Below the pieces are notes generated by a model. It saw only the letters and a list, made by a program, of their open reading frames with translations, made no database searches and had not been told where the DNA came from. A stretch of 60,162 nucleotides of DNA from Acidimicrobiia bacterium (lineage in GTDB: Bacteria; Actinomycetota; Acidimicrobiia; Spongiisociales; Spongiisociaceae): assembly GCA_021296345.1 (NCBI GenBank), contig JAGWAN010000019.1, positions 1 to 60,162 on the forward strand, in the 5' to 3' direction. The translations under genes were made by a program, and so were the position numbers. Shown one piece after another: positions 26,786-35,137 of the stretch (position 1 is the first letter of the stretch; each line of letters begins with the position of its first letter).

Positions 26786-27456
26786 CACCGGCCGGGCCAG
26801 GGGTCCGCGGACGTGATTCCTCCCGGGAGTGTCCGGACGGCGTGCCATGTCGGGTCCGAGTCGTAGTCCCAGTACTTGCTGAGTTCCACGGTCAAGCTGG
26901 CGTCGCCGATCGGCCCCCCGCGCAGCCGCCCGTTGTGGATACGGACGCTGTTGTATACGACCGGAGAAAGTACCTCGGCCGCTTCTATGTGAACCGCGCT
27001 ATGACGCCAGGCCTCACGGTCCCCGACCTCCTGGTGGACCACCAGGTTCGCCCATTGTTTCGGGACTCTCTCTGTGGAGCTGTAGCTGAGGATTCCCGGG
27101 TACCGCCGGAATTCGGACATCACGTCGATGTCGAACTCGTCGATAGCCTGCGCCTCCGCGGTCGACCGCCGGTTCCCGAGAAAGCCGACGATCAACACAT
27201 CCGTTCCCTCCAACAGGGTCGCCGGGTCGCACATGACGATCCTCCGTCGCAGTCCATCCTCGTCCCAATTACTGACCTCGTACGGACGGAGCACCAACTC
27301 GCCTGCCTTGGCGCGGAGAAGCAGAACTCGCAGGTCATGGAGCAGGTGGTTCAGCAGCGCCAGGTCGGCCTCGTAGTGCCGGATGTCGGCACACGCATGG
27401 TCGGCAGGGTTCTCGTCGGCGCGAAGACGGACTGGGCTGTAGCGGACGGGTTTCAC
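26785..27456 (-). CDS. Uncharacterised protein encoded between mttB and the deformylase homologue
   Basis: A 223-residue protein not assigned to a named family. It is rich in charged and aromatic residues, with no signal peptide or membrane segment. Segments that look conserved-type are YEVSNWDEDGLRRRIVMCDP, VLIVGFLGNRR, a central GILSYSS followed by WANLVVHQEVGDREAWRHSA, and SPVVYNSVRIHNGRLRGG. GTG 27456 is preceded by AGAGGA at good spacing, 10 nt after the mttB stop. It is coupled to the deformylase gene by TGATG. Operon position implies a role in the same pathway, perhaps in handling the methylated substrate. Confidence 0.75.
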   Translation of the reverse strand: MKPVRYSPVRLRADENPADHACADIRHYEADLALLNHLLHDLRVLLLRAKAGELVLRPYEVSNWDEDGLRRRIVMCDPATLLEGTDVLIVGFLGNRRSTAEAQAIDEFDIDVMSEFRRYPGILSYSSTERVPKQWANLVVHQEVGDREAWRHSAVHIEAAEVLSPVVYNSVRIHNGRLRGGPIGDASLTVELSKYWDYDSDPTWHAVRTLPGGITSADPWPGR

Positions 27457-27466
27457 GGAGATCCTC

Positions 27467-29008
27467 TCAGTAATCGGTGGCGACGCCGCCTTCGCCGGCT
27501 CGGCGGGCGACGAACTCATCGAGTTCCTCGCGGACCGCCGAGTCCATCGAGGGCGCCTCGTAGGCGTTCAGTAATTCCTTGGCCAGGGTCTCGGTCCGGC
27601 GGGCGGGATCGGGCCGTCCGGCCTCGTCCCAGGTCTCGAAGTTGCGCCAGTCGGAGAGGAGAGGGGTGTGGAAGGCGTCGCGGTAGCGGGCCTGGGTATG
27701 AGTGGTGCCGAAGAAGTGACCGCCCGGTCCGACATCGGCGATGGCTTCGACGGCCAGCGAACCGTCATCGGTGGCCAATGGCTCGAGCGCCGCGCAGATC
27801 ATCTGCAGCAAGTCGGCGTCCAGCACCATCTTCTCGTAGGACGCCCGCAACCCGCCCTCGAGCCACCCGGCCCCGTGCATCACCAGGTTGGCGCCGCCCA
27901 TCACCGCACCCCACAGCGAGAACATGCTCTCGTAGGCGGCCTGGAGGTCGACGGCGTTAGAGGCGTTGGCGTTCGACGACCGGTACGGAAGTCCGTAACG
28001 GCGCGCCAGTTGACCGCCGACCAGCGCGGCCTGCAGGTATTCGGGGGTCCCGAAGGCGGGGGCACCCGACTGCATATCCACATTGGAGGTGAACCCGCCG
28101 TAGACGACCGGCGCTCCCCGCCGCACGGCCTGGGTGAGGGCGATGCCGGCGAGGGCCTCCGCGTTCTGCTGGACCAGTGCTCCGGCGACCGTCACCGGCG
28201 CCATCGCTCCCGCCAGCGTGAAAGGGGTGACCACCACCGGCTGGTTACGGGCCGACATCTCGAGGATCCCCTCGATCATCGGCGTGTCGAGCCGCAGCGG
28301 CGAAGAGGTGTTGACGACCGTGAAGAGCGAAGGCTGGGTCTCGAGGTCTTCGTCGGTTATCGCCCGGGCGATCCGGGCCATCTCGATCGTGTCGAGGGTC
28401 CGCTGCCGTCCGAGACTGTAGGTGTGGAAGGCCTTGTCGCTGAGCGTGAGCAGATCGAGGGTGGCGTGCAGGTGGCGGACCGAGGGATGGATGTCGGTGG
28501 GTTCTACCGGGTACCCGCCGTGCACGTGCACTACGTTCAGGTGCTGGCTCAGGCGCACGAGTTGTCTGAAGTCGTCCCGGTTTCCCGTACGCCGGTCACG
28601 GCCGAGACCGGAGACGTTAGGCGGGCTCGCCACCGCCGCGAACGCCACGTGGTTCCCGCCGAGTTGGAGGCGGTGGGCGGGGTTGCGGGCGTGGAGGGTG
28701 AATCCGGACGGTGCGTGGCCGACCAGCTCGGTGACCATCTCGGGATCGAAACGCACCCGCGCCGAGTCGGGATCGACATCCGCTCCCTCCCGTCCGAGAA
28801 GCGTCCTGGCCTTGAGGTGCAGCATGTCCATCCCCACGTCGCGCAGGACCTGGAGGGACGCCTCGTGGATGGCTTCGAGCCGGTCGTCGGGGATGGCACG
28901 GACCGGCGGCCAGGGGAGCCTCGGCTGGCGGAACGGGAGTTGGGGGTTGTCGGGGCCGCGCTTGGCGATGCGTGCCCGGCGCCCGCCCCGGCCACGTCGC
29001 GGGGCCAC
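27467..29008 (-). CDS. MttB-family trimethylamine/quaternary-amine methyltransferase, non-pyrrolysine type
   Basis: A 513-residue protein of the MttB superfamily: an N-terminal GRGGRRARIAKRG, then HEASLQVLRDVGMDML and VSGLGRDRRTGNRDDFRQLV, then FTLAGAMAPVTVAGALVQQN and GTPEYLQAALVGGQLARRYG in the TIM-barrel. The frame is continuous with no in-frame TAG, so it is a non-pyrrolysine member such as those that demethylate betaines with a corrinoid acceptor. No cognate corrinoid protein is in the window. Its GTG overlaps the hutU stop (TAGTG), making it the second gene of the hut operon. Substrate by context could be histidine betaine. Confidence 0.87.
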   Translation of the reverse strand: MAPRRGRGGRRARIAKRGPDNPQLPFRQPRLPWPPVRAIPDDRLEAIHEASLQVLRDVGMDMLHLKARTLLGREGADVDPDSARVRFDPEMVTELVGHAPSGFTLHARNPAHRLQLGGNHVAFAAVASPPNVSGLGRDRRTGNRDDFRQLVRLSQHLNVVHVHGGYPVEPTDIHPSVRHLHATLDLLTLSDKAFHTYSLGRQRTLDTIEMARIARAITDEDLETQPSLFTVVNTSSPLRLDTPMIEGILEMSARNQPVVVTPFTLAGAMAPVTVAGALVQQNAEALAGIALTQAVRRGAPVVYGGFTSNVDMQSGAPAFGTPEYLQAALVGGQLARRYGLPYRSSNANASNAVDLQAAYESMFSLWGAVMGGANLVMHGAGWLEGGLRASYEKMVLDADLLQMICAALEPLATDDGSLAVEAIADVGPGGHFFGTTHTQARYRDAFHTPLLSDWRNFETWDEAGRPDPARRTETLAKELLNAYEAPSMDSAVREELDEFVARRAGEGGVATDY

Positions 29009-30699
29009 TAGGGGACGCTCGTTTCCGCCATCGGGATACGTACCCCCCGGTCGGCGGCGACTCGTGTGGCCAGTCCGTAACCGGCGTCCGCATGCCTGAT
29101 GACGCCGGTGGCCGGATCGTTGAGAAGCACGCGCTCCAGCTTCCGGGCCCCAAGATCGGTGCCGTCGGCCAGGCACACCTGCCCGGCATGGATCGAGCGG
29201 CCGATCCCGACCCCTCCTCCATGATGGATGCTGACCCAGGACGCCCCGGATGCCGTGTTCACCAGCGCGTTGAGGAGGGGCCAGTCGGCGATGGCGTCGC
29301 TGCCGTCCGCCATGTCCTCGGTCTCGCGGTATGGAGAGGCCACCGATCCGGAGTCGAGATGATCCCGCCCGATCACGATGGGCGCCTTCAGTTCACCGGA
29401 ACTCACCATGTCGTTGAAACGCAATCCCAGCCGGTGGCGCTCGCCGTAGCCCAGCCAGCAGATCCGGGCGGGAAGCCCCTGGAAGGCGACCCGTTCTCCG
29501 GCTAGCTTGATCCAGCGCCGCAACCCCTCGTCGTAGGGAAACTCCTCGAGGACCGCCCGGTCGGTCGCCGCGATGTCGGCCGGGTCGCCCGAGAGCGCCA
29601 CCCATCGGAACGGCCCCTTGCCCTCGCAGAACAACGGGCGGATGTAGGCGGGCAGGAATCCCGGATAGGCGAACGCCCGGTCGTACCCCCCCAGTTCGGC
29701 CTCGGCCCGCAGGCTGTTGCCGTAATCGAACACCTCCGCTCCGGCGTCGAGGAATCCGACCATGGCCTCCACATGGGTAGCCATGGCGGCTCGCGAACGG
29801 ATGGTGTACTCGTCCGGTTTGGCCTCCCGGAGCTTGCCGGCCTCCTTCAGAGACTGGTCGCTCGGGATGTATGCCAGCGGGTCATGGGCGGGTGTCTGAT
29901 CGGTCACAATGTCGGCGGAGACTCCGTCCGCCAGAAGGCGGGGCAGCAGTTCCGCCGCGTTGCCGACCAGCCCCACAGAAAGCGGTCGGCGGGCTGCCAC
30001 CGCCTCCAAACACCGGCGGAGGGCGTCCGTGTAGCCATCGGCGACCACATCCAGGTAACGGGTCTCCACACGGCGGGCGGCCCTGTGGGGGTCCACCTCT
30101 ATGCAAAGGGCTACCCCATCGTTCATAGTGATCGCCAGAGGTTGGGCGCCGCCCATTCCTCCTAACCCGGCGGTAACCGTGAGGGTGCCCGCCAGGGTGC
30201 CCCCGAACCGTTTCCGGGCGATGGCTGCGAAACACTCGTACGTGCCCTGCAGGATGCCCTGGGTGCCGATGTATATCCAGGAGCCGGCCGTCATCTGCCC
30301 GAACATGGTCAATCCGAGGTGCTCCAGGCGGCGGAACTCGTCCCAGTCGGCCCAGTCGGGAACGAGGTTGGAGTTGGCGATCAGCACCCGCGGCGCCCAC
30401 TCATGGGTACGTAGAACTCCCACCGGTTTGCCCGACTGGACGAGCATTGTCTCGTCGTGGGCGAGGGTGGTGAGTGTCCGGGTCATGGCGTGGTAGGCGT
30501 CCCATGACCGGGCGGCCCGTCCGGTACCGCCGTACACCACTAGGTCGTCCGGGCGTTCCGCCACCTCGGGGTCGAGGTTGTTCTGCAACATGCGGAAGGC
30601 TGCTTCCTGCGGCCAGCCCTGACAGGTCAGATCGGTTCCGGTCGGGGCGCGGACACCTCCGGCCGGTGGGTCTGAACCGGGGTGCCTGATTGCCGTCAT
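29008..30699 (-). CDS. hutU: Urocanate hydratase (urocanase)
   Basis: A 563-residue NAD-dependent enzyme converting urocanate to 4-imidazolone-5-propionate. Diagnostic segments: [24 protein letters not shown] text (here beginning [12 protein letters not shown]), [64 protein letters not shown] and [18 protein letters not shown]. The length is normal. It is the first gene of the minus-strand operon, with its transcript start about 50 nt upstream. Confidence 0.97.
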   Translation of the reverse strand: MTAIRHPGSDPPAGGVRAPTGTDLTCQGWPQEAAFRMLQNNLDPEVAERPDDLVVYGGTGRAARSWDAYHAMTRTLTTLAHDETMLVQSGKPVGVLRTHEWAPRVLIANSNLVPDWADWDEFRRLEHLGLTMFGQMTAGSWIYIGTQGILQGTYECFAAIARKRFGGTLAGTLTVTAGLGGMGGAQPLAITMNDGVALCIEVDPHRAARRVETRYLDVVADGYTDALRRCLEAVAARRPLSVGLVGNAAELLPRLLADGVSADIVTDQTPAHDPLAYIPSDQSLKEAGKLREAKPDEYTIRSRAAMATHVEAMVGFLDAGAEVFDYGNSLRAEAELGGYDRAFAYPGFLPAYIRPLFCEGKGPFRWVALSGDPADIAATDRAVLEEFPYDEGLRRWIKLAGERVAFQGLPARICWLGYGERHRLGLRFNDMVSSGELKAPIVIGRDHLDSGSVASPYRETEDMADGSDAIADWPLLNALVNTASGASWVSIHHGGGVGIGRSIHAGQVCLADGTDLGARKLERVLLNDPATGVIRHADAGYGLATRVAADRGVRIPMAETSVP

Positions 30700-30754
30700 C
30701 GAAGACCTCGCCGATCCGAATGGAAAGGTTCTCGCAGGGCGAACTGCTCCTTGA

Positions 30755-30784
30755 ACAATACCTGATCTGGCTCTATCCTGTCAA
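30755..30784 (-). promoter_or_regulatory. Promoter of the hutU-mttB-def-hutF-hutI-DAO operon
   Basis: On the minus strand, TTGACA (30784-30779) and TATTGT (30760-30755) are separated by 18 bp, the best sigma-70-type promoter seen in the window. Transcription would begin near 30748, giving a leader of about 50 nt to the hutU start. The candidate IclR-family site lies 15 bp further upstream. Confidence 0.75.
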
Positions 30785-30798
30785 TAACCAGAAGGTGA

Positions 30799-30813
30799 TT
30801 TCAGTTAATGAAA
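30799..30813. promoter_or_regulatory. Candidate operator overlapping the iclR start codon
   Basis: TTTCA and TGAAA form a perfect inverted repeat with a 5-nt spacer, and the iclR ATG (30808) lies inside it. It is 15 bp upstream of the hutU operon -35 box. A 15-bp palindrome of this size fits IclR-family operators, so it could serve autoregulation and control of the divergent operon. Confidence 0.5.
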
Positions 30814-31566
30814 CTCGAGCAATCTACAGGTTCCCAGGATCGAGCGACGGTGACCCGTGCCGGATCCTCCGGCGGATCCGGATCGACGCTCCATGCGTCA
30901 CGCTCGGCGGAGAGGGTCCTGAGCCTGCTCGATGCCGTCGTGACCGGCGGGGCGATCGGCTTGACGGAAGCGGCCGGCGCGACCGGCATACCGGTCAGTA
31001 CGGCCCTGCGCCACCTGCGCGTCCTGACGGGCCGCGGTTACCTGGTGCGGGACGATCTCGGCAGGTACTCGGTGGGGCCGAGCTTCGTGCGGGTCGCCCT
31101 AGCCGCCTTCCAATCGGGCCCGTACGCCCGGCTCACGGCGGCGGCCCAGCCGGCCCTGCAGCGTCTGGCCGACACAACCGAGGAGTCCGCCTACCTAGCG
31201 GTCAGGGATGGAAGCGAGGCCGTCTACATAGCCACGGTGGAGAGTCGCAGAGCGATCCGCCACGTCGGATGGGTGGGCAAGTCGGTGCCCGTAGAGGGAA
31301 CGGCGGTAGGAGAGGCCCTGGCGAGCGAGGTGACGAGTCCCGGACAACGCCCCGTCCCGTACTTCAACACGGGGGCCATCGAGCCGGACGTATCAGCGGT
31401 GGTGGCGCCCATCCATGGATCGGTGGGGATCGCGGGTGCTCTCTCGGTCCTGGGACCTGCGGAGCGGCTGGCGGGAGAGCGCCTGGACCGAACCGCCGAG
31501 GCCGTGGTGGACGCTGCCCAGCAGACCTCTCTGGCGCTCTACCCACGGTTAGCGGTGCGGCGATGA
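30808..31566 (+). CDS. IclR-family transcriptional regulator of the hut locus
   Basis: A 252-residue protein. The N-terminal winged helix-turn-helix is visible in AERVLSLLDAVVTGGAIGLT followed by IPVSTALRHLRVLTGRGYLV, and the C-terminal ligand-binding domain has DTTEESAYLAVRDGSEAVYI. It is divergently placed from hutU and overlaps hutH by ATGA, so it probably controls both units. The inducer could be urocanate or a related histidine derivative. An N-terminal Gly/Ser-rich segment of about 30 residues precedes the domain. Confidence 0.92.
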   Translation: MKLEQSTGSQDRATVTRAGSSGGSGSTLHASRSAERVLSLLDAVVTGGAIGLTEAAGATGIPVSTALRHLRVLTGRGYLVRDDLGRYSVGPSFVRVALAAFQSGPYARLTAAAQPALQRLADTTEESAYLAVRDGSEAVYIATVESRRAIRHVGWVGKSVPVEGTAVGEALASEVTSPGQRPVPYFNTGAIEPDVSAVVAPIHGSVGIAGALSVLGPAERLAGERLDRTAEAVVDAAQQTSLALYPRLAVRR

Positions 31567-33089
31567 TCGTACTGCTCGAGGGTCCAGGCGTGACGGTTTC
31601 GGATGTGGTGGGGGTTGCCCGCCGCGGGGAGAAGGTCCGGCTCACGGATGGCGCCTTGCAACGCATGCGGGCTGCCCGCTCCGTCGTGGAGCAGTTCGCC
31701 GGAGGTGACCCGGCCTACGGGATCACGACCGGCTTCGGCGCCCTCGCTACCACCGCGATCCCTTCGGGACGAAGGGCCGACCTGCAGCGTTCGCTGATCC
31801 GCTCCCATGCTGCTGGGATGGGGCCGCCCGTGGAAGCCGAAGTGGTCCGCGCCATGATGTTCCTGCGGGCGCGGACCCTGGCGCTCGGGTATTCGGGCGC
31901 CAGGGTGTTGGTTGCCGAGGGGTTGGTGCGCCTGCTGAACGCCGGGATCGTTCCCAGAGTGCCGGAACACGGCTCGCTGGGCGCCAGCGGAGATCTGGCC
32001 CCACTGGCCCACGTCGGTCTCGTCCTCATCGGTGAGGGTGAGGTGATGACCGGCGGAGGGGTGCAGGAGGCGGCCGCCGTCCTGGCCCGGAACGGGATCG
32101 CGCCGGTGGTCCTCGCCGAGAAGGAGGGCCTGGCGCTCACCAATGGTACGGACGGGATACTGGGAATGCTCTGCCTGGCGGTTCACGATGCCTCGTACCT
32201 GCTGACCGTCGCCGACATCGTCGCGGCGCTCAGTGTCGAGGGTCTTCTGGCAACCGACCGGGCATACGCGGCCGACCTTCAGGCGTTGAGGCCCCATCCG
32301 GGCCAGGCTGCCAGTGCCGCCAATCTCCGGGCCGTTCTGGCCGGGTCACCGATCGTCGCCAGCCACCGCATCGGCTGCCTGCGGGTCCAGGACGCCTATT
32401 CGATCCGATGCACGCCCCAGGTCCACGGCGCGGCCCGCGACACCCTTGCCTTCGTGAAGGAGGCGACCGACCGGGAGCTGGCCTCGGCCATCGACAACCC
32501 GATGGTCCTTCCCGACGGGCGCGTCGAGTCCTGTGGCAACTTCCACGGGGCGCCGGTCGCGCTCGCAGCCGACTACCTGGCGATCGCCCTGGCCGAGGTG
32601 GGGGCTATCGCCGAGCGACGGCTCGACCGCCTCCTCGATCACAACCGTTCGCAAGGACTCCCTCCGTTCCTCGCCGACGATCCAGGTGTCGACAGCGGTC
32701 TCATGATCGGCCAGTACACCGCGGCCGCCATGTGCGCCGAGAACCGCCGCCTGGCCACCCCCGCGTCGGTCGACTCCTATCCCACCTCCGCAATGCAGGA
32801 GGACCATGTTTCCATGGGATGGTCCGCGGCCCGCAAACTCCGCGTGGTGGTCGACAATCTGCGCCGGATACTGGCCATCGAGTGGGTTACGGCGGCGCGG
32901 GCCATCGACCTGCGTGCGCCGCTCGAACCGGCGGCCGGCACTGCGGCCGCGGTCCGGCTGCTGAGAAGCTGCGTGCCCGGAGCAGGTCCCGATCGCGTCC
33001 TGTCACCCGAGCTCCGCGAAGCCGAGGAGCTCCTCCGGGACGAGGCCTTGGTGGACGCGGTTGAGGCCGCGACCGGCCCGCTGGGCTGA
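31563..33089 (+). CDS. hutH: Histidine ammonia-lyase
   Basis: A 508-residue MIO-dependent lyase that eliminates ammonia from L-histidine to give urocanate. The cofactor triad A141-S142-G143 is in GSLGASGDLAPLAHVGLVL. YGITTGFGALA, EGLALTNGTDGILGML, QDAYSIRCTPQVHGA and SAMQEDHVSMG are also conserved as in HutH. Its ATG overlaps the iclR stop (ATGA), so it is co-expressed with the regulator. Divergence toward a methylated histidine substrate cannot be judged by eye. Confidence 0.95.
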   Translation: MIVLLEGPGVTVSDVVGVARRGEKVRLTDGALQRMRAARSVVEQFAGGDPAYGITTGFGALATTAIPSGRRADLQRSLIRSHAAGMGPPVEAEVVRAMMFLRARTLALGYSGARVLVAEGLVRLLNAGIVPRVPEHGSLGASGDLAPLAHVGLVLIGEGEVMTGGGVQEAAAVLARNGIAPVVLAEKEGLALTNGTDGILGMLCLAVHDASYLLTVADIVAALSVEGLLATDRAYAADLQALRPHPGQAASAANLRAVLAGSPIVASHRIGCLRVQDAYSIRCTPQVHGAARDTLAFVKEATDRELASAIDNPMVLPDGRVESCGNFHGAPVALAADYLAIALAEVGAIAERRLDRLLDHNRSQGLPPFLADDPGVDSGLMIGQYTAAAMCAENRRLATPASVDSYPTSAMQEDHVSMGWSAARKLRVVVDNLRRILAIEWVTAARAIDLRAPLEPAAGTAAAVRLLRSCVPGAGPDRVLSPELREAEELLRDEALVDAVEAATGPLG

Positions 33090-33212
33090 AGGGTCGACCT
33101 ACCCGACAGGGATTAGGCTCGTCGCCGACGAAGCCGCCACCGCTCGGTAAGGGATTGTCTGGACGGGGCCGGCGGATCACAGGTAGCAGCCTCTTGGAGT
33201 GACGGTACTGAA

Positions 33213-33596
33213 ATGAAGCAACAAATCCGCACCGAAGCAGCGTCAGCGCCGTTGGGTCCCTACTCGCAGGGCATGCGGGTGGGCAACCTCGTGTTCACAG
33301 CAGGGATGGGTCCGATCGACCCGGGAACCGGCAAGATCGTCGGCGACACGATCGAGGAACAGACGGAGTTGACCATCGACAACCTGAGCGCGGTTCTGGA
33401 GGAAGCGGGTACCAGCCTCGACCATGCCGTCAAGGCGACGGTGCATCTGCAGGACCTCGGCGACTTCGCAGCGTTCAACCGGGTGTACGAGCGGCGCTTC
33501 GGTGATCCCAAGCCGGTCCGCACCACCGTGGGCAGCGACCTTCACGGCATCATGGTCGAGATCGACCTGGTAGCTGTCATCCCACAGGCTTCGTAG
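33213..33596 (+). CDS. RidA/YjgF-family enamine/imine deaminase
   Basis: A 127-residue protein with the RidA pattern: SAPLGPYSQGMRVGNLVFTA at the N-terminus, DNLSAVLEEAGTSLDHAVKA in the middle and the active-site Arg in KPVRTTVG, then VEIDLVAVIP. RidA proteins hydrolyse reactive 2-aminoacrylate and similar enamines or imines made by PLP enzymes. It lies 123 nt after hutH on the same strand and may be co-expressed. Length is normal. Confidence 0.92.
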   Translation: MKQQIRTEAASAPLGPYSQGMRVGNLVFTAGMGPIDPGTGKIVGDTIEEQTELTIDNLSAVLEEAGTSLDHAVKATVHLQDLGDFAAFNRVYERRFGDPKPVRTTVGSDLHGIMVEIDLVAVIPQAS

Positions 33597-33715
33597 CCAA
33601 ACACATGTGGGTTGAATTTCCTCACTCTTGTTGTGTCAGTATCCTGATAATTGTGGGAAAAACCTTCCGATTTGTGTAGGCTAAGTTGAGAGGGCCCCTT
33701 CTCCTGAGGTAGCGA

Positions 33716-34999
33716 ATGCCCACAGATCCAGGCCATGCGACTCCCGAGCGGGTGTATCGGGATCGGATCGTAGACGGCGAAGTTCCGGTGGCGCTGGGAT
33801 CTGCGGGAGCAGTGCTGATCGAAGGTCCAAAGGGATGCGGCAAGACCTGGACCGGCCAGCGCTTCGCCCAGAGCGAGATTCTTCTGGAGGAACGTCCCGA
33901 TCTCTGGGACATCGCTCCCCAGGTCCCGGACCTGTTGCTCGATGGAGCGACGCCCCGTCTGCTCGACGAGTGGCAGCGTGTCCCGGAGTTGTGGCACCTG
34001 ATGCGCGTCGCCTGTGATCGTCGCGGTCAGCCTGGCCAATTCATCCTTACCGGATCCGCAGTTCCGGCTGACGAACTCACACGCCACTCGGGTGCCGGTC
34101 GGGTGAGTCGCGTCCGCATGCGCCCCTTGTCACTGACCGAAAGCGGACTATCCGAACCGGTTGTGTCCCTGGGTGGGTTGCTTGAGGGTCGGGCATTTGC
34201 CGCCGCGGAGTCACCCGTCAGCATCACGACCCTGGTGGAGGCCGCATGTAGGGGTGGTTGGCCTCGACTGGTCGGCGCGCCGATCATGGAAGCCCGCCGC
34301 TTCACTCGCAATTACCTGAGCGACATCTGCCGAGTTGACATCTCGGCAGTAGACGGCATCAGGCGCAGTCCCACGCGAGTCATGCGTTTGCTGCGGTCAC
34401 TCGCTCGCAACGTGGCCACGACTGCGGGGTGTCGAAAGCTCGCTTCGGAGACAGGCGGCGACATTCCGGTGGACCGCACCACGGTCAAGACCTATATGGA
34501 TGCGCTCAGCCATTTATTCGTCGTTGAGGACCTACCTGCCTGGAGTACGCATCTCAGGTCACGGACCAGCCTTATCCGCTCCCCGAAACGCCACTTCGTC
34601 GATCCATCCCTGGCGTCGGCGGCGCTCGGAGTCGGCCCGGAACGGTACTTGAGCGACCTGCGCGCGTTCGGTTTCCTTTTCGAGTCCATGGTTGTCCGTG
34701 ACCTGCGTATCTACGCCCAGGCGCATGATGCCAACGTCTACCACTACCGCGACACCTACGGATTGGAGGCCGATACGATCATCGAGACCGGAGACGGCCG
34801 GTGGATCGCCGTAGAGGTCAAGCTCGGAGGTAGCTCCACGATCGAGAACGCCGCGGAGGCGTTGCTGAAGTTGCGAGACCGTGTGTCGAAGGAACGGGCT
34901 GCGACGCTCGCCCGGTTGGTGGTCATCACAGGTGGCAGGTACTGCTACCAGCGCCCCGACGGGGTGGCAGTCCTTCCTTTGGCATGCCTAGGACCATGA
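33716..34999 (+). CDS. ATP-binding protein, AAA_14 with DUF4143
   Basis: A 427-residue protein with a Walker A (EGPKGCGKTW, residues 36-45), a Walker-B-like RLLDEWQRVPELWH at about 82-95, FILTGSAVP as sensor, and a C-terminal DUF4143 containing HYRDTYGLEADTIIE and a D-E-K-like VEVKLGGS. This resembles the large bacterial and archaeal family of AAA/DUF4143 ATPases that end in a restriction-nuclease-like fold. The function is not established. It stands alone between ridA and the adenosylhomocysteinase-like gene; the AT-richer 119-bp region before it suggests its own promoter. Confidence 0.83.
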   Translation: MPTDPGHATPERVYRDRIVDGEVPVALGSAGAVLIEGPKGCGKTWTGQRFAQSEILLEERPDLWDIAPQVPDLLLDGATPRLLDEWQRVPELWHLMRVACDRRGQPGQFILTGSAVPADELTRHSGAGRVSRVRMRPLSLTESGLSEPVVSLGGLLEGRAFAAAESPVSITTLVEAACRGGWPRLVGAPIMEARRFTRNYLSDICRVDISAVDGIRRSPTRVMRLLRSLARNVATTAGCRKLASETGGDIPVDRTTVKTYMDALSHLFVVEDLPAWSTHLRSRTSLIRSPKRHFVDPSLASAALGVGPERYLSDLRAFGFLFESMVVRDLRIYAQAHDANVYHYRDTYGLEADTIIETGDGRWIAVEVKLGGSSTIENAAEALLKLRDRVSKERAATLARLVVITGGRYCYQRPDGVAVLPLACLGP

Positions 35000-35137
35000 C
35001 TCCCACGGCCTACCCGTACGCTCACCTCTTGACGGTAGGAAGGCCGAAGAGTGTCCACCGGTAGCGAGGAAAGGAGATCCGGTGGCTCCGACAACAGATC
35101 CATCGGAGTTGGGGATGCCGACGGGACGGTGGTGTAG

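Noticed and set aside
27467..29008. Pyrrolysine (TAG-encoded) type MttB and pyrrolysine decoding
   Set aside because: The methyltransferase frame has no internal TAG, several genes here end in TAG, and no pyl genes are present, so pyrrolysine use is unsupported and cannot explain the amber in DUF5343.
27668..29011. A 447-residue open frame opposite mttB
   Set aside because: Antisense of the MttB gene; composition shows no protein-like pattern.
29009..29176. Longer N-terminus for the MttB-family protein
   Set aside because: The extra sequence is antisense-like within hutU and the GTG at 29008 overlaps the hutU stop, a typical coupled start.
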